A DNA stretch of 7,631 nucleotides. Origin: Oligoflexia bacterium (GTDB lineage Bacteria > Bdellovibrionota > UBA1018). A program made the position numbers and the translations under genes. The DNA is taken from assembly GCA_903928955.1 (NCBI GenBank), contig CAIYTD010000153.1:1-7631 (forward strand), read 5' to 3'. Under the pieces are notes generated by a model, which did no database searches, was not told the DNA's origin, and saw only the letters and a program-made list of their open reading frames with translations. Below are positions 1 to 6,759 of the stretch, piece by piece; position 1 is the first letter of the stretch, and each line of letters begins with the position of its first letter.

Positions 1-701
1 AAGTTCAGTTTCAAGAACGTTCTCGTTATAGACTTCGAGCCGTAGGAGAGCATTTTGATGAAGTTTTGTCACAGGAGTTAAAGATCAAACTTTATTCTTC
101 AGGTCAGGCCTGTCTAGAAAGTCATCGAGTCGAATACGAAGCTCAATACATGATTAATTGCGTTGGGGCTTGGGCAGGACAGGTTGCTCAGATCATGGGA
201 TATGAATGTCCATCGCATCCTATTCGTAGGCAAGTGAGTATTTTTGACTGCCGTGAGCTAGATTTAGCCCCTTATGGAATGGTGGTGGACATATCTGGAG
301 TTTATTTTCATCCAGAAGGAATGAATGGTTTGGCAGGATTTGCAAATCCCAATGAGCCACCCGGAGTAAATTATAATTACGAAGGTGAAGATTTTTTTAA
401 TGATTCGATTTGGCCAGCGCTTTATGAAAGATCTACTTATTTTGAAAAATTGAAACATTTGTCTGGATGGGCAGGGCTTTACGAGGTTTCTCCTGATGAA
501 TGCGCAATCATTGGGCCAGTGGAAAGGGGTATCTTTGAAGCCCATTCTTTTTCAGGGCATGGTGTCATGCAGAGTTATGCAGCAGGACTCGTTCTTGCTG
601 AAAAAATCATAAAGGGTAGGTATGAGACTTTCGATGCTACTCCGTTTTCTGGTTCTCGATTTAAGAAAAATCAATTGATCAGGGAAAGTTTATTTATTTA
701 A
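1..701 (+). CDS. FAD-dependent oxidoreductase, DAO/FOXRED1-like (C-terminal part; 5' end outside window)
   Basis: The reading frame is open from base 3 without a start, so the N-terminal Rossmann dinucleotide-binding half lies upstream. About 232 C-terminal residues are visible. A segment reading INCVGAWAG near bases 151-180 matches the stretch of D-amino-acid-oxidase-family proteins that sits before the substrate domain. Near the C-terminus, a GWAGLYEVSPDECAIIGP stretch followed by FSGHGVMQSYAAG and a final GRYETFD...RF resembles the FAD-contacting tail of FOXRED1-like and glycine/sarcosine-oxidase-like enzymes. Such enzymes oxidise amines or 2-hydroxy acids with FAD; the substrate cannot be told here. 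A TTG at 66 could be read as a start, but homology-like sequence continues upstream of it and it has no Shine-Dalgarno site. The gene is followed after 16 bp by a methyltransferase, probably in the same operon. Family assignment is fairly secure, function is not. Confidence 0.85.
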   Translation, partial: VQFQERSRYRLRAVGEHFDEVLSQELKIKLYSSGQACLESHRVEYEAQYMINCVGAWAGQVAQIMGYECPSHPIRRQVSIFDCRELDLAPYGMVVDISGVYFHPEGMNGLAGFANPNEPPGVNYNYEGEDFFNDSIWPALYERSTYFEKLKHLSGWAGLYEVSPDECAIIGPVERGIFEAHSFSGHGVMQSYAAGLVLAEKIIKGRYETFDATPFSGSRFKKNQLIRESLFI

Positions 702-717
702 AAAGTGAGGATTAAAT

Positions 718-1395
718 ATGCAAATGCGAGACTATGTGGCTCGGTATGACAGTTTAGCCTCTGAGGATGCTTTTTTTGATATCCCATTACGTAAAGAATA
801 TGTTCTCTCTCGAGTGGGGAAAGGGAAAAAAGTCTTAGATGTAGGTTGTTTAGGGGGGAGACTTACACGATTAATCATGGACCAAAATAATGAGGTATGG
901 GGAGTCGATATCAATCCTGCTGCGGCAGCAGTTGCTCAGAAAAGAGGAGTTCGAGTTAAAATTGCTAATGTAGAGGATGGTTTTCCTTTTGGAGGTGGCT
1001 CTTTTGATGTGGTGAACGCTGGAGAAGTGATTGAGCATCTCTATGATACTAAGAATTTTTTTGAAGAAGCGCGGCGGGTATTAAAAACCCAAGGGTTAAT
1101 ACTGTTTAGTGTCCCTAATCTCAATAGTTTTGAAAACCGAATTCGTGTAGTGACAGGTGGTTATTTGAGTATGGCAGGGGCTTATCCTGAAGATCATTTC
1201 GGAGATCGTGTTCGGGTGTTTAATCTTGCAAAAATTAGGGAGCTTTGCAATCAAACAGGATTTCGATTGATCGATGTCTGTGGAATTCCTAATTTACAAT
1301 CTCGGGGACGCTGGATTGATGGGTCTTTGGGGATAGTGGGAAAAATTCTTCCTAGTTTCTCTAAACTTTTAATGCTGACTGCACAAAGGATATGA
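718..1395 (+). CDS. Class I SAM-dependent methyltransferase (Methyltransf_11/23-like)
   Basis: A 225-residue soluble protein with the class I methyltransferase fold. Motif I is VLDVGCLGG at residues 39-47 (SAM-binding glycine loop). The acidic end of strand beta-2 is D64 in GVDIN. The motif IV/post-motif region reads FDVVNAGEVIEHL near residues 98-110, followed by the RRVLK.QGLILFSVPN segment typical of UbiG/Methyltransf_11 relatives. No signal peptide or membrane helix is seen, so it should act in the cytoplasm; the acceptor is unknown. The start is well set: GTGAGG at 705-710 lies 7 nt before the ATG. The stop TGA overlaps the next start as ATGA, implying translational coupling to the serine hydrolase. 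Similar small methyltransferases often modify lipids, sugars or quinones, but nothing here decides between them. Confidence 0.9.
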   Translation: MQMRDYVARYDSLASEDAFFDIPLRKEYVLSRVGKGKKVLDVGCLGGRLTRLIMDQNNEVWGVDINPAAAAVAQKRGVRVKIANVEDGFPFGGGSFDVVNAGEVIEHLYDTKNFFEEARRVLKTQGLILFSVPNLNSFENRIRVVTGGYLSMAGAYPEDHFGDRVRVFNLAKIRELCNQTGFRLIDVCGIPNLQSRGRWIDGSLGIVGKILPSFSKLLMLTAQRI

Positions 1396-1397
1396 TG
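1385..1397 (+). promoter_or_regulatory. Shine-Dalgarno and ATGATG start choice at the methyltransferase/hydrolase overlap
   Basis: AAAGGA at 1385-1390 precedes two consecutive in-frame ATGs at 1392 and 1395. The first gives the ATGA overlap with the upstream stop but leaves only 1 nt of spacing. The second leaves 4 nt and overlaps the stop by one base. Either start implies coupled translation; initiation at 1395 looks at least as likely as at 1392, and the difference is one residue. Confidence 0.5.
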
Positions 1398-2534
1398 GAT
1401 TCGTCGTATTTAGAATCGCTGGAGCTCCCGCAGGAAAAATTTCCGCAGACCTGGAAAATTTTAAAGAGTGGGATACAAGAAGGAGTTGCCCCAGGCTTTG
1501 TAGCGGGCTTATGGAGTACAAAAAACCCAGATCAAATCTATGTTTGTGCTCAAGGACAACGGCGGCTAGTTCCATCGATTCAACCCATGCAGGTAAATAC
1601 TTGCTTTGATCTAGCTTCAGTTACAAAAGTATTTGCTACTGCAACTTTAACAGCTGTTCTGATTGATCGAGGATGGCTTTCATGGGGTACGTCTGTATCT
1701 TCGATTTTTCCAAGTTATCCCTATCCAAAAATTGAAATTCGTCATTTGCTTTCGCATACCGCTGGATTTGTTGCTTGGCATCCGTTCTGGGAAGAAATGA
1801 GGCATTATTTTTTCCCTCAGGCATTAGAAGCTGTTTCTATTCAAAGAAGGCAAAATAGGATGAAAGAAAGGATTCTTGCCCTGGCTCCTGATGCTGAGGT
1901 GGGCACCCAAACCCTCTATTCTGATATTTCGTTTATTCTATTAGGCTTTCTTCTGGAAGAAGTTACACAAATGCCACTGGATCATGCGGTGAGGCGTTTT
2001 GTTTGGCAACCGATGGGAGTAAGGGGGGCTAGTTTTCGTCGCGTCACTCGCTCGGTTGTGGATGCAGTCGATGAATCAGCTGCTGCAACAGAAGATTGTC
2101 CTTGGCGTGGCGGTGTTGTGCAAGGGCAGGTTCATGATGATAATTGTTGGGCAATGGGCGGTTATGCTGGCCATGCAGGGGCATTTGGGTCTGCACGAGA
2201 TCTCCTGTATTTCTCCAAAAAATTGATGGAAGGATTTATTTCTCCGATTATTTTGAAGCAGATGTGGACCCGGGTATCCTTACCCGCTGGTTGTACACGT
2301 ACACTGGGATGGGATACCCCCTCAGGCGATTTACCTGCTGCAAGTTTGCTTTTTTCTTCTCAGTCAGTCGGACATCTTGGGTTTTCGGGGACTTCTCTTT
2401 GGATTGATCCTGCAGAAAACTTGGCGGTGGTGCTTCTTTCTAATCGGATTCATCCCTCTAGGGATAATATAAAAATAAGAGAATTTCGGTCTCATTTTCA
2501 TAAAGCAATTTGGCTTGAGCAGTTGACTTTTTAG
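1392..2534 (+). CDS. Serine hydrolase, beta-lactamase/esterase fold (MEROPS S12-like), no signal peptide
   Basis: A 380-residue protein of the Beta-lactamase (PF00144) type. All three active-site elements are visible. The SxxK motif is S76-V-T-K79 in LASVTK, giving nucleophile S76 and base K79. The second motif is Y176-S-D178, where YSD replaces the usual YxN as in many EstB-like esterases. The third is H328-L-G330 in GHLGFSGTSLWID, an HxG variant of KTG. RHLLSHTAGF at 117-126 is another family hallmark. There is no signal peptide or lipobox, so the enzyme should be cytosolic, unlike periplasmic beta-lactamases or penicillin-binding proteins. It overlaps the methyltransferase stop and sits 24 bp before mpl, so a role in trimming imported muropeptides or another small ester or amide is a reasonable inference. 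The substrate is not determined by sequence; a true antibiotic-resistance role is unlikely without export. Confidence 0.9.
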   Translation: MMDSSYLESLELPQEKFPQTWKILKSGIQEGVAPGFVAGLWSTKNPDQIYVCAQGQRRLVPSIQPMQVNTCFDLASVTKVFATATLTAVLIDRGWLSWGTSVSSIFPSYPYPKIEIRHLLSHTAGFVAWHPFWEEMRHYFFPQALEAVSIQRRQNRMKERILALAPDAEVGTQTLYSDISFILLGFLLEEVTQMPLDHAVRRFVWQPMGVRGASFRRVTRSVVDAVDESAAATEDCPWRGGVVQGQVHDDNCWAMGGYAGHAGAFGSARDLLYFSKKLMEGFISPIILKQMWTRVSLPAGCTRTLGWDTPSGDLPAASLLFSSQSVGHLGFSGTSLWIDPAENLAVVLLSNRIHPSRDNIKIREFRSHFHKAIWLEQLTF

Positions 2535-2558
2535 TTCACTCCAAGGGAAAATGCAGCA

Positions 2559-4016
2559 ATGACTTCTCCATTTCAGCTTCCCAAATTTGCTTCGTTACAA
2601 AAAGTACATATCATCGGAGTCTGTGGTACCCTCATGGGGGCATTTGCTGTCTATCTCCAGCGGCAAGGGATTCGGGTGTCTGGAAGTGATCAGTGTATCT
2701 ACCCTCCGATGAGTGATGTTCTAAACAGTGCAGGTATCCAGGTTTTGAGTGGGTATCGAGCTGAGAATATTTGCGCATTGGGAGAAAAGCCAGATCTTGT
2801 TGTGATTGGTAACGTCATTCGTGCAAATAATCCAGAAGCACGAGAAGCCATTGATGGTGGATTTGTATATTCGTCGTTGCCAGAGGCAATGGAGAAACTA
2901 CTTCTTCAGAAAACTCGAAATTTGGTAGTGGCTGGGACCCATGGTAAAACAACGACCTCGAGTCTTTTAGCGCATTGCCTTACCCAGTGTCAGAAAAATC
3001 CCAATTATTTCATTGGGGGCGTATCTCATGATTTACCGTTTAGCTTTCAAATTGCCAGTATTGATCCAGACCATCTTTTTGTTTTAGAGGGTGACGAGTA
3101 CGATACCGCTTTTTGGGACAAAGTTCCAAAATTTAATCATTATCTTCCGGATGAAGTGATACTGACGTCTGTTGAATATGATCATGCGGATATTTACCCT
3201 GATTTGGATTCTATTATTCGGGCTTTTGCAGGACTTATTAGTCGTGTTCGGCCGGGTGGGAGAATGATAGGTTGTTGGGATTATTCTATTGTGAGAGATT
3301 TAATGAAGCAATCATCTGTTCCTGTGATCTCTTATGGCAGTTCAATGCAAACTCAGGCTCGCTTTACTCCAGCAAATGTTAAAATAGATGTAGATGGGAC
3401 TCGCTTTGAAGTTCTTGATCAAGGTCAAAGAGTAGATGAAATTTTTATTCAACTTCCTGGCAATCATAATATTTTGAACTCGCTTTCGATTTGGATTCAG
3501 TGTCAGCAGTTGGGGCTGGATATGCGAGAAGTTGGTCAGTCATTACGTTCTTTTCGAGGCGTGAAAAGGCGTCAGGAAGTACGAGGAGAAGTAGGTGGTG
3601 TAATTGTTATCGATGATTTTGCCCATCATCCAACAGCAGTGCGCGAAACTTTGAAAGCGCTGAAGGCTAAATATTCAGGTCGTAGGATGATTGCAGTTTT
3701 TGAGCCTCGAAGTGCAACCTCTCGGAGAAAAATATTTCAAAAAGATTATGCATCTGCGCTCAGTGAAGCGAATTTAGTATTTATTGCAAGTCCTTATGAT
3801 CAAACGCAAATTTCTTTGAATAATCAATTCTCAAGTGACACTTTAGTAGATGATTTAAAAAATAAAGGGATAGACGCTTTTTTAATTCAGTCTGCAAACG
3901 ATGCTGTTTTAAATATCGCTGAGATCTGTCGCCCCGGAGATTTAGTTGCAGTTCTCTCTAATGGGGGTTTTGATGGCCTCATTGGAAAATTGCTAGATCG
4001 ATTACAAAATATTTAG
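2559..4016 (+). CDS. mpl: UDP-N-acetylmuramate:L-alanyl-gamma-D-glutamyl-meso-diaminopimelate ligase (murein peptide ligase)
   Basis: A 485-residue Mur ligase that joins recycled tripeptide L-Ala-gamma-D-Glu-mDAP to UDP-MurNAc using ATP, returning cell-wall peptide to peptidoglycan synthesis in the cytoplasm. Domain 1 starts with HIIGVCGTLMGAFA and a GSD..IYPPMS segment, characteristic of Mpl rather than MurC. The ATP P-loop is G126-T-H-G-K130-T-T-T. The central region has E177-G-DEYDTAFWDK and then VEYDHADIYPDL, again Mpl-type. Domain 3 has D352-D-FAHHPTAV and F381-EPRSATSRRK, the C-terminal signature. Length is close to the usual Mpl length. AAGGGA at 2543-2548 lies 10 nt before the ATG. 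The neighbouring cytosolic serine hydrolase fits a muropeptide-recycling operon. The stop lies 5 bp from the convergent kinase stop. MurC is the main alternative and is judged unlikely. Confidence 0.95.
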   Translation: MTSPFQLPKFASLQKVHIIGVCGTLMGAFAVYLQRQGIRVSGSDQCIYPPMSDVLNSAGIQVLSGYRAENICALGEKPDLVVIGNVIRANNPEAREAIDGGFVYSSLPEAMEKLLLQKTRNLVVAGTHGKTTTSSLLAHCLTQCQKNPNYFIGGVSHDLPFSFQIASIDPDHLFVLEGDEYDTAFWDKVPKFNHYLPDEVILTSVEYDHADIYPDLDSIIRAFAGLISRVRPGGRMIGCWDYSIVRDLMKQSSVPVISYGSSMQTQARFTPANVKIDVDGTRFEVLDQGQRVDEIFIQLPGNHNILNSLSIWIQCQQLGLDMREVGQSLRSFRGVKRRQEVRGEVGGVIVIDDFAHHPTAVRETLKALKAKYSGRRMIAVFEPRSATSRRKIFQKDYASALSEANLVFIASPYDQTQISLNNQFSSDTLVDDLKNKGIDAFLIQSANDAVLNIAEICRPGDLVAVLSNGGFDGLIGKLLDRLQNI

Positions 4017-4021
4017 AAATT

Positions 4022-6142
4022 TCAATCTTTAATTTCCAATCGCTCATCAATAATTACAGATCTTCCTTCTTGCACCAATATGCTAAGTGTTTTTTCCATT
4101 CCAAGCACTTCATTAGATAGATGCATTTTATATTCACCTACTGGGAATTTTTCATTTTCAATAGGAGTCTTTTTCTTCCAGGGATTACCGTCGAATAGAA
4201 TTGTAACATCTGCACTAGGTGTGGTTCGAATTGTAATAAATCCAAAGTGAATAGGTTCTAGAGTTATATCCATTAGCCATTCTTTTAGTCCGCTCATCTG
4301 TCGGGATTCGAGAACAAATTCTCTTTTAAAAGATTTAAATCCATTTCGATCGATGGAGAGTTCTAGTGGTGCATCGAGTGGTGCATTTGCTACTGGATTT
4401 TTTATATTTATAGATCCTCCATTGAGGGAAATGATAGGTAGTCCTCCAGAAGGTAATATATTTAATCTCAAAAGAATAGTATTGCTACCTAATGAATTTG
4501 TTCCACTGTTTATTTTGTATTCTTTTTTTAGTGATTTCTCTTGACTGAAGGAAACGACGATTGATTTTCTTTCTCCTTTTTTTAGGGTGACATCCTCCTG
4601 AAAGCTTCCATTCGATCCATTCACCGTTACATTAAAAGGAGTACCCACTGGCATTCCTGTGAGAGTTGCGGGTAAGTTGCTAGCGACCGTTTGCCCATTC
4701 ACAGCTACAGTTACTCCTTTCTGGTTTCCTTCTAGAATCAGTCGTGCTTCACTTCCTCCAATCCAGTCAGCTAAATAGGTAGAAAGTATGGGTATATTAA
4801 TACCAAACTCAGGTCCAAAGATTGATAAAATTAAGATAGCAATACCGCCTAGACCAAAAATTCTTGTAATAGAATGAGTTTCTGTTGAGGACGGGCTGGG
4901 GAGCCTTCTGGGGGCTGTGCTCTGAGCAATTGAGCTAGATCCAAATCGCGCTTCTCTCGGGCGACTTGAAAGTGCATGTTCTGGGCGAAGAGGTTCAATC
5001 TCAATTTTTTCATTTTTGTCATGACTAATAATGCGATGTCCAGGTTGGCTTTTTGAGTCAAGCACCGTTGGTTCATTTTCATGGGTAGTATTTTCATGTT
5101 TGTCTGAATTGAAATGGGAACTTTGAATGTGATCAAGGGATATGAAGTGTTCAGCTCTTTCATTAAGTTTTTGAATTTTCTTTCGATCTTCTACGATCTC
5201 ATTTTTAAAAAGATCTTTTGCGTAATAGGCAAGATCTGAAGGATTAAATTCAGGTAAAAAATTATATAAAAATTTATGAAGATCTCGTTGAAGCTCTTCA
5301 GCAGTTTGATATCGCTTTTCGCGTTGTTTGGCTAAAGATTTTAAGACGATATAATCGAGTTCTTTTGGAATTTTTGAATTTAATGTAGATGGTGGTTTAA
5401 CATAGCTTTGACAACTTTCAATGAGTTTTAAGACTGCTAAGTCGTTTTCGCCTGCAAAAAGTTTTTTTCCAGTTAATATCTCCCAGAGTACAGCACCTAA
5501 GGCAAAAATATCGCTTCGGCCATCTAATATCTCTCCACTTATTTGTTCAGGCGAAAGGTAGCTGGGTTTTCCCTTAATTACACCAGCTCGAGTGGATTCG
5601 CTATTGGTGGTTGCCTTGGCAATACCAAAATCAATGACTTTAATGTTTCCTTCAAAAGAAATAAGAATGTTTTGTGGGCTAATATCTCTGTGAACAATAT
5701 CTAATGGAGCTCCTGAGATTTTGTCTTTAAAGCTATGTGCATAGTGCAATCCAGATGCAGCCTGTTCGATAATATGAGAAGCTAATTCTACGGGAAATAA
5801 TTTTTTGAGCTCTGAAAACCGAGACATAAATTGTCTCAAATTTCTGCCATCAACTAGTTCCATAGCAATAAACGGTTGATTGTCTTCTTCTCCGAAATCA
5901 TAAAGTTGAACAATATTAGGATGATTAAATCCCATTGTAACTTTTATTTCGGACTTGAACATTTGAAGGAACTCTTGATTAGTTCCCAAGCCAGCCTGAA
6001 TTTTTTTAATAACTATAATTCTTCCAGCGCCATCTGTGGTTGCAAGCCGGGCTCGATAAATTTCGGCCATTCCACCTTGAGCTAAGTGATCCAGTAAAAA
6101 ATACCGGCCAAATTTTTTGAGAACTTCACCCATTCGATTCAT
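4022..6142 (-). CDS. Transmembrane Ser/Thr protein kinase (Hanks type) with three C-terminal PEGA-like repeats
   Basis: A 706-residue kinase. The N-terminal kinase domain (about 12-292) is complete. It has a glycine loop LAQGGMAEIYRA at 20-31, ATP lysine K46, alpha-C glutamate E65, catalytic loop HRDISPQN (H151, D153, N158), D171-F-G, SPE at 197-199, D211 and R277. The activation loop (174-196) holds several Ser/Thr residues for autophosphorylation. A polar, low-complexity linker (about 325-425) leads to one hydrophobic segment starting at I428. The remaining 240 or so residues are beta-rich, with three PEGA-like units near 464-533, 558-631 and 632-706; by topology they should lie in the periplasm. 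It follows the RDD gene by 53 bp and is probably co-transcribed. An AAAGG lies only 2 nt before ATG 6142; the in-frame ATG at 6133 (residue 4), 11 nt away, is an alternative start. Targets are unknown. Confidence 0.93.
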   Translation of the reverse strand: MNRMGEVLKKFGRYFLLDHLAQGGMAEIYRARLATTDGAGRIIVIKKIQAGLGTNQEFLQMFKSEIKVTMGFNHPNIVQLYDFGEEDNQPFIAMELVDGRNLRQFMSRFSELKKLFPVELASHIIEQAASGLHYAHSFKDKISGAPLDIVHRDISPQNILISFEGNIKVIDFGIAKATTNSESTRAGVIKGKPSYLSPEQISGEILDGRSDIFALGAVLWEILTGKKLFAGENDLAVLKLIESCQSYVKPPSTLNSKIPKELDYIVLKSLAKQREKRYQTAEELQRDLHKFLYNFLPEFNPSDLAYYAKDLFKNEIVEDRKKIQKLNERAEHFISLDHIQSSHFNSDKHENTTHENEPTVLDSKSQPGHRIISHDKNEKIEIEPLRPEHALSSRPREARFGSSSIAQSTAPRRLPSPSSTETHSITRIFGLGGIAILILSIFGPEFGINIPILSTYLADWIGGSEARLILEGNQKGVTVAVNGQTVASNLPATLTGMPVGTPFNVTVNGSNGSFQEDVTLKKGERKSIVVSFSQEKSLKKEYKINSGTNSLGSNTILLRLNILPSGGLPIISLNGGSINIKNPVANAPLDAPLELSIDRNGFKSFKREFVLESRQMSGLKEWLMDITLEPIHFGFITIRTTPSADVTILFDGNPWKKKTPIENEKFPVGEYKMHLSNEVLGMEKTLSILVQEGRSVIIDERLEIKD

Positions 6143-6162
6143 TACCTTTGAGTACTGTTCGG

Positions 6163-6192
6163 AATATTTTTAATGAAAGTAAATAGATTCAA
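6163..6192 (-). promoter_or_regulatory. Weak candidate internal promoter before the kinase gene
   Basis: In the 53-bp gap between the RDD and kinase genes the minus strand carries TTGAAT (6192-6187), an 18-bp spacer and AATATT (6168-6163). Each hexamer matches the sigma70 consensus at 4 of 6 positions. In AT-rich DNA this can arise by chance, so it is only a possible second promoter that would let the kinase be expressed apart from the upstream genes. Confidence 0.25.
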
Positions 6193-6195
6193 ATT

Positions 6196-6711
6196 TTAGG
6201 CTGCTTTTCGAACGGCTAATTTTTTTTGCTTTAATTTAGTATGAATGACAAAAGTTCCAGCCACCCTATCATGCCATGCTTGCTTTTTATCGCTTAGGCC
6301 TACCGTAAGGTATCCTAATCCTAGAAGAATTCCACTGGGGTAGGTCATAATCCATCGCATTAACATTTGGAGATAAGTAGGTTTCTTATTTGATTTTGTT
6401 ACAATAATTAGCCCAAGTATCCTTTTTCCTGGAGTTCCCTGCATAGCGCCCTGGAGTAAGAAAAAATAGAAAATACTAAAGATTAAGCTGGAAATCATTT
6501 GAATCCATAAATCTCTCGGATCCATTAGAATTTCTTGAGTTAATTTTGGTGAAAATGTAGACATAAAAGTAGGATATTTATCAGCTTCCAAAACCCAGAG
6601 AAATCCCGAGTAGAGTAAGCTTAGAGGTACTATTGTAAAAAGAGTATCTAGGAGAAGTGCTGCAGTTCGAATCCAGAATCCGCCATAGTTCATTTTTTTT
6701 TTCGTGTTCAT
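6196..6711 (-). CDS. RDD family integral membrane protein
   Basis: A 171-residue protein with the RDD signature. The first helix starts GGFWIRTAALLLDTLF with R15 and D22. GTPGKRILGL lies at 92-101, and the protein ends with AWHDRVAGTFVI (D148). Three hydrophobic segments fit membrane helices near 17-41, 70-89 and 118-139, giving a compact inner-membrane protein; a basic C-terminal tail follows. RDD proteins are thought to act in transport or as membrane modules of regulatory proteins, but the molecular role is generally unclear. It lies upstream of the transmembrane kinase on the same strand, so a shared membrane function is possible but inferred. No strong Shine-Dalgarno precedes ATG 6711 (only CCTAAG directly before it). 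An in-frame ATG at 6693 follows a run of A residues and could be used instead, which would remove six residues. Confidence 0.9.
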   Translation of the reverse strand: MNTKKKMNYGGFWIRTAALLLDTLFTIVPLSLLYSGFLWVLEADKYPTFMSTFSPKLTQEILMDPRDLWIQMISSLIFSIFYFFLLQGAMQGTPGKRILGLIIVTKSNKKPTYLQMLMRWIMTYPSGILLGLGYLTVGLSDKKQAWHDRVAGTFVIHTKLKQKKLAVRKAA

Positions 6712-6759
6712 CTTAGGATGGATCGGATGAACTGAATAAAAAGTTAAATATTTTTTATT

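Noticed and set aside
264..545. Antisense open frames opposite the oxidoreductase, methyltransferase and hydrolase genes (264-545, 732-914, 1369-1575, 1636-1824)
   Set aside because: All are shadows of strong genes on the plus strand without ribosome sites or domain signals.
66..701. The oxidoreductase as a complete small gene starting at TTG 66
   Set aside because: The frame is open to the window edge, there is no ribosome site before 66, and the family needs an N-terminal FAD-binding half.
2144..2407. An 87-codon open frame on the plus strand inside the serine hydrolase gene
   Set aside because: It lies wholly within a well-supported gene in another frame, and the translation has no family features.
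2559..4016. MurC instead of Mpl
   Set aside because: The IYPPMS, DEYDTAFWDK and VEYDHADIYPDL segments are of Mpl type, and no other mur or fts gene is nearby.
4365..4386. Short tandem duplication AGTGGTGCAT with 12-bp period in the kinase gene
   Set aside because: It encodes a simple APLDAPLE repeat in frame; small coding duplications like this are common and have no visible consequence.
4849..5163. A 104-codon open frame on the minus strand inside the kinase gene
   Set aside because: It overlaps the disordered linker of the kinase in another frame, has no ribosome site and no recognisable domain.
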